Assembly: GCA_910589415.1 (NCBI GenBank)
Contig: OU342632.1
Coordinates: forward strand, 16,619,507 to 16,683,506
Reading direction: 5' to 3'
Length of the DNA: 64,000 bases
DNA from: Malachius bipustulatus
Taxonomy: Eukaryota; Arthropoda; Insecta; Coleoptera; Melyridae
The notes under the pieces are model-generated. The model saw nothing but the letters and a program-made list of their open reading frames with translations, was not told the origin of the DNA and did no database searches. A program made the translations under genes and the position numbers. This document shows, in pieces, positions 35,475-47,270 of this stretch (the stretch's first letter is position 1; every line of letters starts with the position of its first letter).

Positions 35475-38142
35475 GTTTTAGTCCGACCCGAGTATTTCAT
35501 TTCTCCGGTACCACCCATATCTGGGAAGCTTCCCCTTAAATATTTTAGGGAAACATTACAGTCTTTTTCTTTTGGTTTTCGTCTTTTGTCAATTGCTTTT
35601 CCTAATTTGTCAAATGCTTTTCCAATGTTTATTATACCTAGTGTCACTGTACGTAAATAGGAAAAGCAATTGACATAAAGTAGTGAAACTGATTTGACAT
35701 AAAAGGAAATTTATTGATAAATCAATAACTATAATCATTGATAGATAGAAAAATAAAAAAATCATTTGACATACCTACTAGGATTGGGAAGGTCTACTAG
35801 AAAAAATATTTTTTGATAAAAGTTGAAACATTTTTCGCGTATCTACGTATAAAAATATAATTTAAAAAAATACTTGTAAAGGGGGCCAAGCTATAGAGAA
35901 AACATTTTTCTTTTCAGTAGAGCATCAATAATTAATAGATGGACGAAATTTTATCGATGGATACTAAGATAAACTTAACTACCCATATATTAGAAATTTT
36001 CTATAATGTTTAAAAGATAATGTCAATATGTATTATAATAGTCGTCTGCAATAATTTTTTTCCCGCAATGAATTTATTATATCATTTATTTTCAATGCAG
36101 GAAATTGAATAATTGAATAAGTCGTGTCTATAAGGCGTGAGGCATTGTTTTAATTTGATATATCAAATCTAAACAAGAAACAATGCATCCTGTTCAGATT
36201 GTTCACACTTGATTAGGTATATGTTATCTCTATACAGCTCTAATTCTTTTTGGTGATTTTTTAACGAACTCGACCATTGTATAGCTGTTGAACTGTCTAA
36301 GCCCCATAATACCTAACTAATTAAGATTAAATGACAACTTAACAACAAATAATTTTATTGTTAACTAAACAATAGGCACGGCCTTCGATTTATATTTTGT
36401 AATGCGCAATAAAACTTTGCCTTTTATGTTGGGAATAATATAATTGTTGGTATAGTTTAGTTATTCATGGAATGGAAGGAACTATATTTATTTTAAGGTA
36501 TTAAAAACATAAAATAACACACAGGTGTGTACAGGAGAACTCATCATTCAGTGTAAACAGTGCATGAGCAACCGACGTAGAAACAATAATTCCTATATTA
36601 TTTTATTTTATTAGAATTACCCTATTTGGAAACAAAAACCATTTTAGGTATATTGTAGATATAATTTTATAATTATTTTGAATAATTATGGTTCTATAAT
36701 TTTCTGATTCAATTGTAATCAATTCCATGTCTGTCTTTTCAATTTCAATTAAATTCCTTTATAACAAAATCGTTTGCGCAATAACTAATTAAATCTTCAA
36801 TGCGAATGTTTAGCGTCATTTAGCGTCAAAAAATAATAAATTTTATTAAGTCATTCTTCCTTATCTATATTACTATTACTATGGCTATGGCATAAACGGA
36901 CGTTTGATAATAAAATCCCTGTTAATAGAAGAATTTTTTCAGAATAAAAAGAATTGGCGATTATTGCAGATTTATTTTTAAACTGTCTTCTTTGACACTC
37001 CATTAAGTTTTCTTCATCTGTACGGAATCAAGACACAGTTAAATTTTTCATAGTTCAATAATTTTGAAAAGTGAATAAATTTTAAAGAACTTGTATTTGA
37101 AGGATATCTTCTATTGACATGATGCATTTAGATGAAAATTTTTTTTTAATCCTAATGAAAACGGTTATTTTTAATTTGAAGCGAAGAATTCTCTAGCTAA
37201 GTCGATAAGAATTAAGCAATAAGAATCCGTAAAGTTCAGACTTTGCTCCCATTTTCTTTTTTTGAAATCAATACCTACCTACTGATTGACTGCGGCAATG
37301 AAAATAATCGTGTATGTTAAGGGTAAAGAGTGTAAAGCAATTTTATGGCAAATTTAAAAATAATTTGACTTGGCCGCGATCTGAGTCTCGCAAAAAAGCA
37401 GGTGCTGGTTTGTTATATTATTAGGATTATTTTTTTATTAAAAGACTACTTGTCCAGATAAATAGTCGAAAAAAGTGCAGAGATTGCGTTAATTAGAAGT
37501 TTGATGGAATTCTATGGTAAGGAGGGGTGCCACTGTAACATTCTAGCCAAGTTTAACCCCTTGAATCCTTCAAGGGGTGGCCACCATCTTGAGTTTAAGA
37601 GATTTCTCACCTGTTGGAAAATAGGAATGTAAATTAGATATAGGATTGAAGTGATGTGCAGGGCAACCGAGATTTACTCCAAAAGTCTAGGAAATGTGTT
37701 GAGTTTGATGGTGGTCTCCTTGACCATTACCTGCACTGAATTGTACTTTTTCTTCCCAACATTTGTGTTGATATTTTCCTTCCTGTTTCGTTTATGTGGA
37801 TACTTATTTGTCTATGTGGTAATGTGTTAAATGTGTTATTTATTTTGCTGTTAAAACTTATTCTTAGCTCGAAACAATCTGTAGAAGGGTCCCCAATCTT
37901 GGCTAAATCTGTAGATAAAGTAAATTTATTTGAAATAACTACAAAATACGAGAGTTTTAAAAAACCACATTTGATTTTTCTTAAATTATTAACAACACAT
38001 GAATTGAAATCCCGAATGAAAAACAAAAAAACTGCATTTTCTTCTCGATTCAGTTTAATAATGCCAAGTATTTTTTTACCACAATTGTAGCATTTTTCAC
38101 GTAGTTTTAGAAAATAACACCAAACTTTGAATAAAATGCATA
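35475..38142. other. AT-rich, no gene recognised
   Basis: Short blocks at 35580-35790 repeat TTGACAT/TCAAATG motifs and resemble 25855-25990 in inverted orientation. The longest ORF in the window lies at 37727-38239 on the minus strand (170 codons), and the plus strand is open there too (37794-38090). Its first third runs through the MITE at 38143-38335 and I recognise no domain, so it is not called a gene. Confidence 0.4.
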
Positions 38143-38335
38143 CAGGGTGAACTTTTCGACAAAACCGAGATATATCAAAAAAATAAGTACGGCCCTGCAG
38201 TTTTCGAGTCGGCAAAAAATGCGAGGTATTAAGTGTCATTAGTAGAGCATTTCTACCAAATTTCGTTAAATTCGATCAATTCGTTCAAAAGATATCGCTC
38301 ATCAAAGATTTCGGCAAATTGCACAAATCACCCTG
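38143..38335. mobile_element. Small MITE, 193 bp
   Basis: Ends CAGGGTGA / TCACCCTG with TA on both sides (38141-38142 and 38336-38337). Beyond about 10 bp the ends pair weakly. Non-coding. Confidence 0.65.
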
Positions 38336-38371
38336 TATAATCGAAACGAAGGGCCTCAGGAAAATTTCAAA

Positions 38372-38444
38372 ATCAGATCCTGAATCGCCTTGAAAAACTA
38401 CACTTAAACTTGAGCTATGGCAGTCATGTCGTGGGACAGCCTGT
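38372..38444 (+). repeat. Direct repeat, copy 1 (transposon end type)
   Basis: CAGATCCTGAATCGCCTTGA ... GCTATGGCAGTCATGTCGTG, ending GGACAGCCTGTA. Repeated in the same orientation at 39757-39826 with few differences. Both finish like the right end of a TA-duplicating TIR element, but no partner left end was found nearby. Confidence 0.75.
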
Positions 38445-39756
38445 ATAATGAACTTAAAGAGTATTTATCGAATAGTGTTATTTTGTGCCTATATGTCAGT
38501 TTTTTTCAGTATCTAGATCTTGAACTCTGTATTTATTAAAAGCGATAATATTTCCAAATTACACTATAGCACAACAGACACTTGGGTTGTACAAAAAAAT
38601 TACAGGAAGGTTTTTTTTTAATTAGTCAATCATCAATTTTTATAATCAGGAATATTTTGATATCTTCAAACATTTATAAGCGAAATAAGACTTTTTTCAG
38701 TCAAAAGAGGGGCTTATAGGAGGGGGAGAATATTCTCCAGATCTGATTTTTTTGGGTTCTATGATGTACATATAATGCTTCCAATATGCAATAACTGCGA
38801 CATTACTAAAAAGAGCAATTTCGATGAAGCCGTAAGTAGAAAATTTTCCTCAAAACGTAAGTTTCTGCTTGCTGCTTCTCAAAAAAAAATTGCGTTTTTG
38901 GTAACGTCAGTTACTTCAGTTACTCAACACAATTTCCTTACTGAATAATAGCGGTACCTACCTATGTTATCATTTTTATTTTACATAAAAATGTTTTCAG
39001 TATGTATAGTGAAAGTTAATCTTTAAAAATTAATTAAGCGAAAACCATACAAAATTCGAAAGATTAAATTGCGTTAATGAAAAGACGTTTCATAAAGTTT
39101 TAACGATAGGTAAGGGTTGTCACTAGAACACTCCAGACAAGTTCCCTCCCTAAGAAAGCCGCAGCAGGCGGTCGTTATCTTGAATTTTAGAAATAAAATC
39201 ATGAATCTATTTCGGCAAATATTGTTGCCGAGGATAATGTTTAAAAAAATTGTTTTCAGATTTTTTTTTCAAATTTCTTATTGTTCAAAAGTACAAAATT
39301 TTCAAAAATTCACTTTTGAGAGTGAAAACGGTTTTTCAATTTCACAACAAAACTGTCAATCGGGAACGAGTATAGGTTAATGGCAAAAGTTATAGCTTTT
39401 GAGTTTTCCTAGAACATATAATGTCTTCATGTGTAGTTATGATGTGCAAAATTCCATACTTTTCAAAAATATTGGCACCAGTCGACATTTGGCGCCCTCT
39501 GTATTCGTACCAAACATGCAATTTTTTTTTTTAAAACTTTTGTATATAAAAACTCAAAAAAGCTACAACTTTTGTCATTAACAATTTTCGCTTTAGATTT
39601 TCAGCGTTGTTGAAAAATTGAAAACACATTTGTTGTGTAATTTTTCTCAAAACAAATGTTTCACACAAAAGTTTTTGGATCATCCCTAAAAATTCAAGAA
39701 CAAGCAATATTTATCGAGATGAATGATTTTTGTAGGTCTGTTGGAAAAGGAAAACA
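38445..39756. other. No gene recognised
   Basis: AT-rich sequence between the direct repeats. A GC-richer patch near 39107-39190 is open for a short stretch but not recognised. Confidence 0.35.
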
Positions 39757-39826
39757 GATCCTGAATTGCCTTGAAAAACTACACCTACCCTTAAGCTATG
39801 GCAGTCATGTCGTAGGACACCCTGTA
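39757..39826 (+). repeat. Direct repeat, copy 2
   Basis: Sister of 38372-38444, ending GTAGGACACCCTGTA. The pair delimits about 1.38 kb. Confidence 0.75.
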
Positions 39827-40594
39827 TTCTTCGTCGAACAGTTTTTCATATTTTTTAAATTCAATATTGACTACTTATTATTAGTCAGTAATCACTTATT
39901 ATTTACGATAAAATTATATTTTAAAAAAGCTATTTTTATTTAACAAGTAGAGAATATTTTAATGAATCCGGTATAAGAGAAAATAAGACCTCTGAACGAA
40001 ATGCATGCTAACGGTTCGTTAAAATACGGTGCTGTGGTTTTATTGCAATGCAAGGGTAATAAAAGCTAAGTGAACATCATACAGATGCAGAAATATATTA
40101 AGGTGGGTGTAATTGATGGTCAGTGCTTGGACGTTAAAAGCGCGAAGTGAAGATTTATTACTGGCCTATATCTAATCTTATCTACATGAGATATAGCATT
40201 GCTGGAATGTAAACGTAAAAATCAGCAACATGACCTGCAATAATATACACGATCCATATTAAATTTACAAGTCTATCTGTATGCAGGTTGATTTTTATTA
40301 TCGATTAGATTTTTATTTCTCATTCATTGATACATACTACCTACACATAAAATATACTGCTACCATTAATATATACCTACAGACCTACAGAGTGACTAAT
40401 AATTTTTTTATCCTGACGAATTTGCTAGAAATAGTACCAGTACTATTACAGTACTAGTCCTCGATAACAACCTACAGAGATATATCTAAGATTTATAACA
40501 TCCCCTCATATTTCAAGCTTAGGTATATTATTCAGGAAAGTCTTTGCCATTTAGCGAGGAGTGAGGATAGGTACACAGGTACACTAAAGGTGGC
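39827..40594. other. No gene recognised
   Basis: AT-rich, no recognised similarity or paired repeats. Confidence 0.4.
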
Positions 40595-40640
40595 TTTAGA
40601 CGTTGCTAGTAACACGTACGAGTTACTAAAATCGAGTTTC

Positions 40641-40645
<5 letters not shown>

Positions 40646-40674
<29 letters not shown>
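40646..40674. repeat. (TAA)n tract, tail of the LINE
   Basis: Nine or so copies of TAA on the plus strand, i.e. (ATT)n at the 3' end of the minus-strand LINE. CR1/L2/Jockey-type LINEs often end in such short tandem repeats. Confidence 0.85.
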
Positions 40675-40675
<1 letters not shown>

Positions 40676-42538
40676 TTTATTGACTCCAGCAGGTTTACTC
40701 CCATTTACAGGAAAACAACTTGATAAAAAAATAAAAACTGAGAAAATATACAAGAATTCAGCCGGTATTGGGGGAATTCAGGGTAATTAACTAGGTACTA
40801 TAGTTATTTGAACTGGGCTAACTATACAAGCATCTATTGCAGCAAATCTATCAGCACGGCTATCACAATCCGCAGATACTCTGTCAAAAAGTTGGCACAG
40901 TAAAAGGTGATCTTAGCAACACATTTTGTTCTACTATTATGTAAATAATAAAAAGTTTTACCCAATCGAGCATTCATATTGGCCAAATTGTGATCAAACT
41001 GTGATCATACTCTCTTGGAGGGTATAGACTATCTAATCGATAGCAAAGAAATTGTAAAAAATGCCGCTGAACAGATTCCAATCGATTTATACCTACCTGG
41101 TACATAGGGTACCTGGTACCAGATAACACTACAATATTCTAGTATCGATCTCACTATAGAATAAAAAACTGTGCAAATTGCACGTACCTTGAAGAAATTC
41201 CTGAAACTTTTGCAAATAAACCCCCGTAGGCTCTAAATGCCCTGGCTACAATGACTTTTAAGTATATGTTCAACAAAGTTCAACTTACGATCGCACAGGA
41301 CTCCTAAGTCTCTGATTGTTTCTGAACGATTGATTTTGAAAATTCTACGATCTAAAGAAGCTCCCTATCGAGCACTTGGCCACATTCAAGAGCAACTGAT
41401 TTCTGGAACACTGCTTAGTAACCCATGCAGTCTATATCTTGCTGTTGAAGAGCCTCATAGTTCAACTAATAGCCCTAAAATGTTTGATATCATCAAACCT
41501 CAGCCTCAATTATATCATAAATAAATAGTAGGAATAGTATAGAGGTCCTATCAGGGTAGAGCCCTGGGTGCCTCCAGATGTAGCTTTGATTATCCTTCAA
41601 TGGACATATTGACCTTACAATTTTCAATTTTCTGCCTATCAGCTAAGTAAGACTGAAAGAATGTCAATAACGAGTCAACAAAGCCAAAGGACGATAATTT
41701 TTGTAACAATATGCGATGATCTAATGGATCAAAGGTTTCCTGGAAATCGAGTTTACCTGCTTTAGAGAATCTACACATTCAGAGACATATTGTGAAAAGC
41801 AGGCGAGATTAGTAACCGTGCTTAACAAGCACACATGCGCAGCCACTCAATAAGAAGCTAGGCATTCCATCAGGACTCATTGTAAGAGAATCCTTGGATT
41901 CACCTAGAGCAGCTAATATTTTCTCCTCGGATATACTGGATATGTTACCAGAGTAACAAGATCAAGCACTAGCACAGGAAGTAGCTCCAGATGGTATGTC
42001 ATCAGATATACAGGGTGTCTCTGAAAGGTGCGGAAAAAATGCTACCACAAATTCCTGAGGCCTAAATAAGCCGATCTAACCCAACTTATCTCTGTCCAAA
42101 AGTGGATGATTTCGGAGATACAGGGTGTCAAAAGTTCAATTTGGTTTCCGTTTTTCTTAAATAACTTTTTTAATAATTGGTATATTTTCACAATATTCGG
42201 CTGAAGGGGCTTTTGTGGGGTGAAAAATTAAAAACTGCAATCATTTTTATTGTAAAATTCAGAGGGCGCCACCTGCGGTACCTTGAACACATTCAAAACG
42301 AACTATCTTTTTTGGGCCACTCTGTATTTAACTTTTAAATAAAAATTCTTATTCTCCAACGTCTTTTACCAAAAAAAGGCATACGTGGTAAGAGTTGATT
42401 TGAGCAGCCGTTTCTGAGATATCTGGATTTAAGAAAATCACTACGTGCATGGCCAGGCCTAAGTAAGTAGTTATTAGTAATGGTAATAATTGAACACAAT
42501 TTGAAGCAAAGGCATTGAATTAAAATTATTTTACTTAA

Positions 42539-42829
42539 AGTGCCATACCAGGTTTCAGGTGTGAGTTACCTCTCACATATGCCTGTGGTGCGCGTACTGT
42601 TGAAGTTCACTCTTTTGGGGCCACCCTTTTTATCGGAAGAGTCCGAAAGGCACTATTTAAGAAGTCTTACGAGGCAGAGTGCTATGCGGTGCTTTTCCAT
42701 TGCCTTCCACAAGGTGCATCCCGATTTTGGCTCGAGTAGCACAACAAATACTTTTCGGCTGCTGGTGAGTTTCGAATCAAGGTTTACCGGCTGGTGGACG
42801 AACGCTCTATCCACTACACCACGGGACCC
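42539..42829 (-). repeat. tRNA-derived SINE inside the mariner
   Basis: On the minus strand it starts with a tRNA-like head: box A TGGTGTAGTGG (about 42812-42822) and box B TTGATTCGAAACTC (about 42767-42780), followed by a body of about 220 bp. ACTTAA flanks both sides (42533-42538 and 42830-42835), a plausible target duplication. It sits between the left TIR and the transposase start. Confidence 0.8.
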
Positions 42830-42963
42830 ACTTAACGAATTTACATCAACGAGATCACTGTCACTATAAACCAAGTAAGTAATTGGTGTCAAATCGAATC
42901 TAAAAAAACAATTCAAGCATACACTGGAATAATTGTCAAACAATTTTCAAATTTACTTTAGTA

Positions 42964-44075
42964 ATGGCCGTACAGTATACTAATGAAGAAATGAACGATA
43001 TGTTATTGGTTTTTGGATATTGCCAAGGAAATGGTTTAGAATCTTGCAGATTATCAGTGAACGATTTCCGAATCGTCGTTTACCAAACCATAAAACCTTT
43101 AATGAAAGACGTCTTCGTGAAACAGGTAGGTTTACGCCTGTTTCTATTAATTAAGGTCGTGCACGTACGATAAGAACGATAAGAGGTTGAGGAAGATATT
43201 TTAAATAGGATTGAAGGAAATCCTAAACTCAGCACCAGACGATTGCGCTTAGAGCTAGGTGTATGCAAAGATACTGTTAACAGGGTGACCAGAGAACAAT
43301 TACTTCACCCATTTCATGTTGAACGGGTATAAGACCTTACCCCATGATTATGAACCACGTCTAGCTTTCTGCCGGTTCATTTCCAAGAAGAATCAGGATA
43401 GGAACTTTACACAAGGAATTTTATTCACAGATGAAGCCTGTTTCACGCGGAGTGGCATAACTAATTTGCACAATGTACATGTCTATGCTGGAGAAAATCC
43501 TCATGCGATTAAAGTAAGCCATTACTTATCAAAAGTAAGCCATTATCAGCATGAGTTTAAGATCAATGTGTGGGCAGGAATCATAGACACTTTCATAATT
43601 GGTCGTGTCATTTTACCACCTCGACTTAAAGGCGAAAATTATTTGGAACATCTGCAAAACGAATTACCACACTTGTTTGATTCCCTGCCCTTGGAACTTC
43701 CAAGATGAATGTGGTTTATGCATGACGGTGCTCCTCCACATTTTTCGATAAATGTACGCAATTATTTGAGCGAACAGTATCCAAATAGATGGATAGGTAG
43801 AGCCAATGATGAACCCACAAGTTGGCCAGCTCGATCGCCTGCTATGACACCGATGGATTACTTTTTATGGGGAACTTTCAAAACCGTGTATTCTAGGCCA
43901 TATAGTAGATACAGAAGGTTAATTAAGGAGATGTATTGAAACCGGAATGGACGTTTTGACAAATGATCACGAAATGCTCCAAAGAGTTCAATTTAATTTT
44001 TTAAAACGTATAAATCTTTGTATACACGAAAATGGAAATCATTTTGAACATTTGATAAAAGCATTTTTTTTTTAA
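42964..44075 (+). pseudogene. Mariner-like transposase, frameshifted
   Basis: Starts MAVQYTNEEMNDMLLVFGYC, an N-terminal helix-turn-helix lead with the usual Y-T-x-x-E. The catalytic segment reads 'LFTDEACFTRSG' (first Asp, near 43430), 'NVWAGIID' (near 43570), 'MWFMHDGAPPHF' (second Asp, near 43722) and 'WPARSPAMTPMDYFLWG' (third Asp, near 43857). There are 43 residues between the second and third Asp. The tail 'NGNHFEHLIKAF' ends at the stop 44073-44075. Breaks: frameshifts near 43100-43300, a stop at 43706-43708 just before MWFMHDG, and a frameshift near 43930. Catalytic residues are kept, so decay is recent. Confidence 0.88.
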
Positions 44076-45360
44076 TTAAATTAAACTAAATTTTTGTTGT
44101 TGATAAATCTCTTATTGAGTGTTTTAACTAAAGTACCTATAAAGCTAAATCCACATTTATGTACCTAGTCGTTTTTTTTTGTAGCTTTCAGTGACAGTTA
44201 TTTTAATTCAACGCCTTTGCTTCAAATTGTGTTCAATTCATACAATTACTTACTTAGGCCTGGCCATGCACGTAGTGATTTTCTTAAATCCAGATATCTC
44301 AGAAACGGCTGCTCAAATCAACTCTTACCACGTATGCCTTTTTTTGTTAAAAGACGTTGGAGAATAAGAATTTTTATTTAAAAGTTAAATACAGAGTGGC
44401 CCAAAAAAGATAGTTCGTTTTGAATGTGTTCAAGGTACCGCAGGTGGCGCCCTCTGAATTTTACAATAAAAATGATTGCAGTTTTTAATTTTTCACCCCA
44501 CAAAAGCCCCTTCAGCCGAATATTGTGAAAATATACCAATTATTAAAAAAGTTATTTAAGAAAAACGGAAACCAAATTGAACTTTTGACACCCTGTATCT
44601 CCGAAATCATCCACTTTTGGACAGAGATAAGTTGGGTTAGATCGGCTTATTTAGGCCTCAGGAATTTGTGGTAGCTTTTTTTCCGCACCTTTCAGAGACA
44701 CCCTGTAGAATAGATACTACCACATCAGTAGGTACTCTGCGAACGCGAACGCAGGTATCCTGGGTTTCCCTCCCCTCTTATACTAAACTCCCAAAACTTC
44801 TTAATATTCTTAATAACTCAACTTCCCTAATATAGTTTTTATAGCGGTACGCATCATTGATCATTTTCTCTATTGTATTTGTATTTGTTTTGGCCACTGA
44901 AGACTTGAAGATGCCATTTAAAATATCATAATATCATAAAAGGAAGAACATGCTACGTCGATACTATTCTCTCTCTCCAGAATCGACCTCAGTTGGCAAG
45001 CTATACATAAGAGGAAAAGCTCTTTTGAAGTAAATTTGGCGGGGGGGGGGGTTAGATCTTTTGCCGATTAGAACTATTGCAGTCTTGTAACTCTCGTCGT
45101 GACGACAAATTATTTTATATTCCAATAATGTTCGTTCCAGTCAAAAAAATAGATCCTTGCCTTGTAACTACCTAGTTTCTTATCCATATTATTATTTTGT
45201 TTTTTCAAGGTCATCATATAATATAGCAAACATTTCAAAAATCTCTTCCAAGTGAAATACTAGATTTTAGTATTATTGGACACTGCTTAAACACTACTGA
45301 GCATTTGCTTCAGTCCTCGGTTTTAGTAACTCGTACGAGTTACCTATACTTGTTGTGAAG

Positions 45361-46409
45361 ACTTAAGATTTTAAGTTGTAAGAAACAATGACGAAGAGAA
45401 TATATTTCAAAAATTAAACTGCAACAAAGCTCACTCAGCAATTCCACATGACATTCTTTAGAACTTGGACTAATGTAGAGCAACGAAAGTATTAGCTCCT
45501 TTCGTATATTAAACACTAACCTTACCTACTCAAAAGCAAGCGTATCTACAAATATTTTATAGTAACATTAGAATAAAAAACGAGTGAGTTACTAATGCAA
45601 TATGTTGAAGTTGTCGCTTGAGTTAAGTTAGAATTCATTAGTCACCTACTTGGCAGTCTAGTTTTAATTAACGATCTCATGTTTCATTTAATTTCAGATT
45701 TATGAGCTGAATCCTTGTATGTAATTACCTACTGATGCTAATGATTAAAAAGCATTTCTTGTGTTAAACGTCTCATTTGAAGAAGCCATACCGCAATTTC
45801 ATAAATATGTCTCAGTATACCTCTATCCGAGCAGTTGGAGACTTTAATGATGCGATAGATTAGATACTTGACATTATACTTTCACCCAATAACTAATAGA
45901 ATCAGACAATTAATTTATTACAATGGTGGAAGCTCATCGCTTAGCGATTTGAAAATGCTAAATTGCTCAATTGCAAAATTGCTTTATGATTATAATAGCC
46001 ATTCTTTATATACCTACTACTAGTAATTGGAAACTGAATTGAACATATGTTAACTATAAAAGAGAAACTGTATTTTTTGTTTTTTTTGTCTCCTGTTATA
46101 AAAAAATTAACAGTTAATAAGCTTTACATTGTATGCACATTCGGGAACTTTCAAAACGTGTTCACATACCTAATTACACATGAGAACCAATTGAAAGACA
46201 TAAATAATTAATAAGATTTGACCATTACGGATGGGTATACATTTCTCCTGTTTTAAATTCTACATCACATATCTATAATATGTATATTTCCGTATCTCTT
46301 TCCCTAATTATAATTATAAAGGGTATAGTCTAACACTCCAGCAATAATAAATATTCAGTTTTTATAACTATTTAAATTGGACCCATAATCTGATTCAATT
46401 CTTCTTCTA
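45361..46409. other. No gene recognised
   Basis: AT-rich; no coding similarity or paired repeats seen. Confidence 0.4.
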
Positions 46410-47270
46410 GAGTGTGTCACAGACATGGTACACCCCCTTTTTTTTTTTTTTTGGAGATAATTTTTTGAAATTTGGTACGTCGCATATTCTCGATAGGGCG
46501 CACTTTTTAGCAGAAAATTGAATTTTTTCCCACATCCGGTTTTTACGGAAATTATACCAACTTTTTATTTTTAAATGGAACACCCTATATATTATTAAAT
46601 TTTTGGATTCTATACATTTGTACGAATCCAACAATACCACATAAGTACCATTTTAAATGTCAAATTTGTTTTTATTTAATTTTTTATTTCTCAATTATAG
46701 TGTGCCATGACTATTTCGTTTTACTCCAATTGGATCATCTAATGCTAGAAAAATCGAATTTTTGTTCAAAGTACTAAATTAAGTGATTTATGGATAAATT
46801 ATGCGCACCGGAATGATTTTTTGAGCTGGATTCATTTTGTTCAAATGGTACCATATTGGTACCGAGGTACCATCTACTAGTACTCTTAATAGGGGACATT
46901 TTGGTGTAACCATTTTGCATCTGTGACGAACACAACTGAAGTCATGGCACACTATAATTGAGAAATAAAAAAATAAATAAAAACAAATTTGACATTTAAA
47001 ATGGTACTTATGTGGTATTGTTGGATTCGTACAAATGTATAGAATCCAAAAATTTAATAATTTTTTTAAAATTCCATTTAAAATAAAAAGTTCCATTTAA
47101 AAATAAAAAGTTGGTAACATTTCCGGAAAAACCGGATGTGGGAAAAAATTCAATTTTCTGCTGAAAAGTGCGCTCTATCGAGAATATGCGACGTACCAAT
47201 TTTCAAAAAAATATCTCCAAAAAAAAAAAAGAAAAAAAAAGGGGGTGTACCATGCCTGTGACACACACTG
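46410..47270. mobile_element. Foldback element, 861 bp
   Basis: Left GAGTGTGTCACAGACATGGT and inverted right end ...CCTGTGACACACACTG, TA on each side. The arms are about 300 bp each and pair almost throughout ('GATTCTATACATTTGTACGA' at 46608 with 47028-47047; 'CAATTATAGTGTGCCATGAC' at 46694 with 46943-46962), with a 230-bp loop. A poly-T/poly-A run (46441-46455; 47220-47240) is paired too. ORFs on the minus strand are just arm sequence. Non-autonomous, mariner-like TA duplication. Confidence 0.88.

Larger units (their letters stand above)
42011..44705 (+). mobile_element. Mariner/Tc1-superfamily transposon with ~515-bp TIRs
   Basis: Ends CAGGGTGTCTCTGAAAGGTG and its inverted copy, TA on both sides. 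The left TIR runs to about 42530 and the right TIR starts about 44191; the arms are nearly identical over some 515 bp. This is unusually long for mariner and implies recent activity or conversion. It encloses a broken transposase (42964-44075) and a SINE (42539-42829). It lies in the LINE, whose reading continues across it. Confidence 0.92.
40675..45265 (-). pseudogene. LINE (endonuclease-RT type), interrupted by a mariner
   Basis: Minus strand, 5' to 3'. Near 45150 'FDWNEHYWN' and near 44930-44720 'NTIEKMINDAYRYKNYIREVELL' form the linker before the RT. The mariner (42011-44705) interrupts the LINE. Then come 'SDDIPSGATSC', 'ESKDSLTMSPDGMPSFLL' (RT entry, x-S-P-D-G-x-P), 'KLDFQETFDPLDHRILLQKL' (palm A, D-F-x-x-x-F-D-x-x-D-H) and 'GFVDSLLTFFQSYLADRQ'. 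Then 'DLGVLCDRKLNF' and the usual tail to the (ATT)n end. The YxDD region is blurred by frameshifts and a GGVPQGS-like motif by indels. A dead, fairly long copy. Confidence 0.85.
40595..45360. mobile_element. Palindromic TIR element split by LINE insertion (outer level of nest)
   Basis: GTAACACGTACGAGTTACTAAAATCGAG at 40609-40636 (given here by its ends; key core CGTACGAGTTAC) is matched inverted at 45315-45343. There the core GTAACTCGTACGAGTTAC (45326-45343) is an 18-bp perfect palindrome. Weaker pairing continues outward ('CTTTAGACGTTGC' vs the complement of 'TTGTGAAGACTTAAG'). The two halves would form a short palindromic element if the LINE between them were absent. Outer borders and target duplication are not resolved. 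Confidence 0.55.

Noticed and set aside
37727..38239. Longest minus-strand ORF in the window (170 codons)
   Set aside because: Its first third lies in the MITE 38143-38335, the opposite strand is also open over the rest, and no domain is recognisable.
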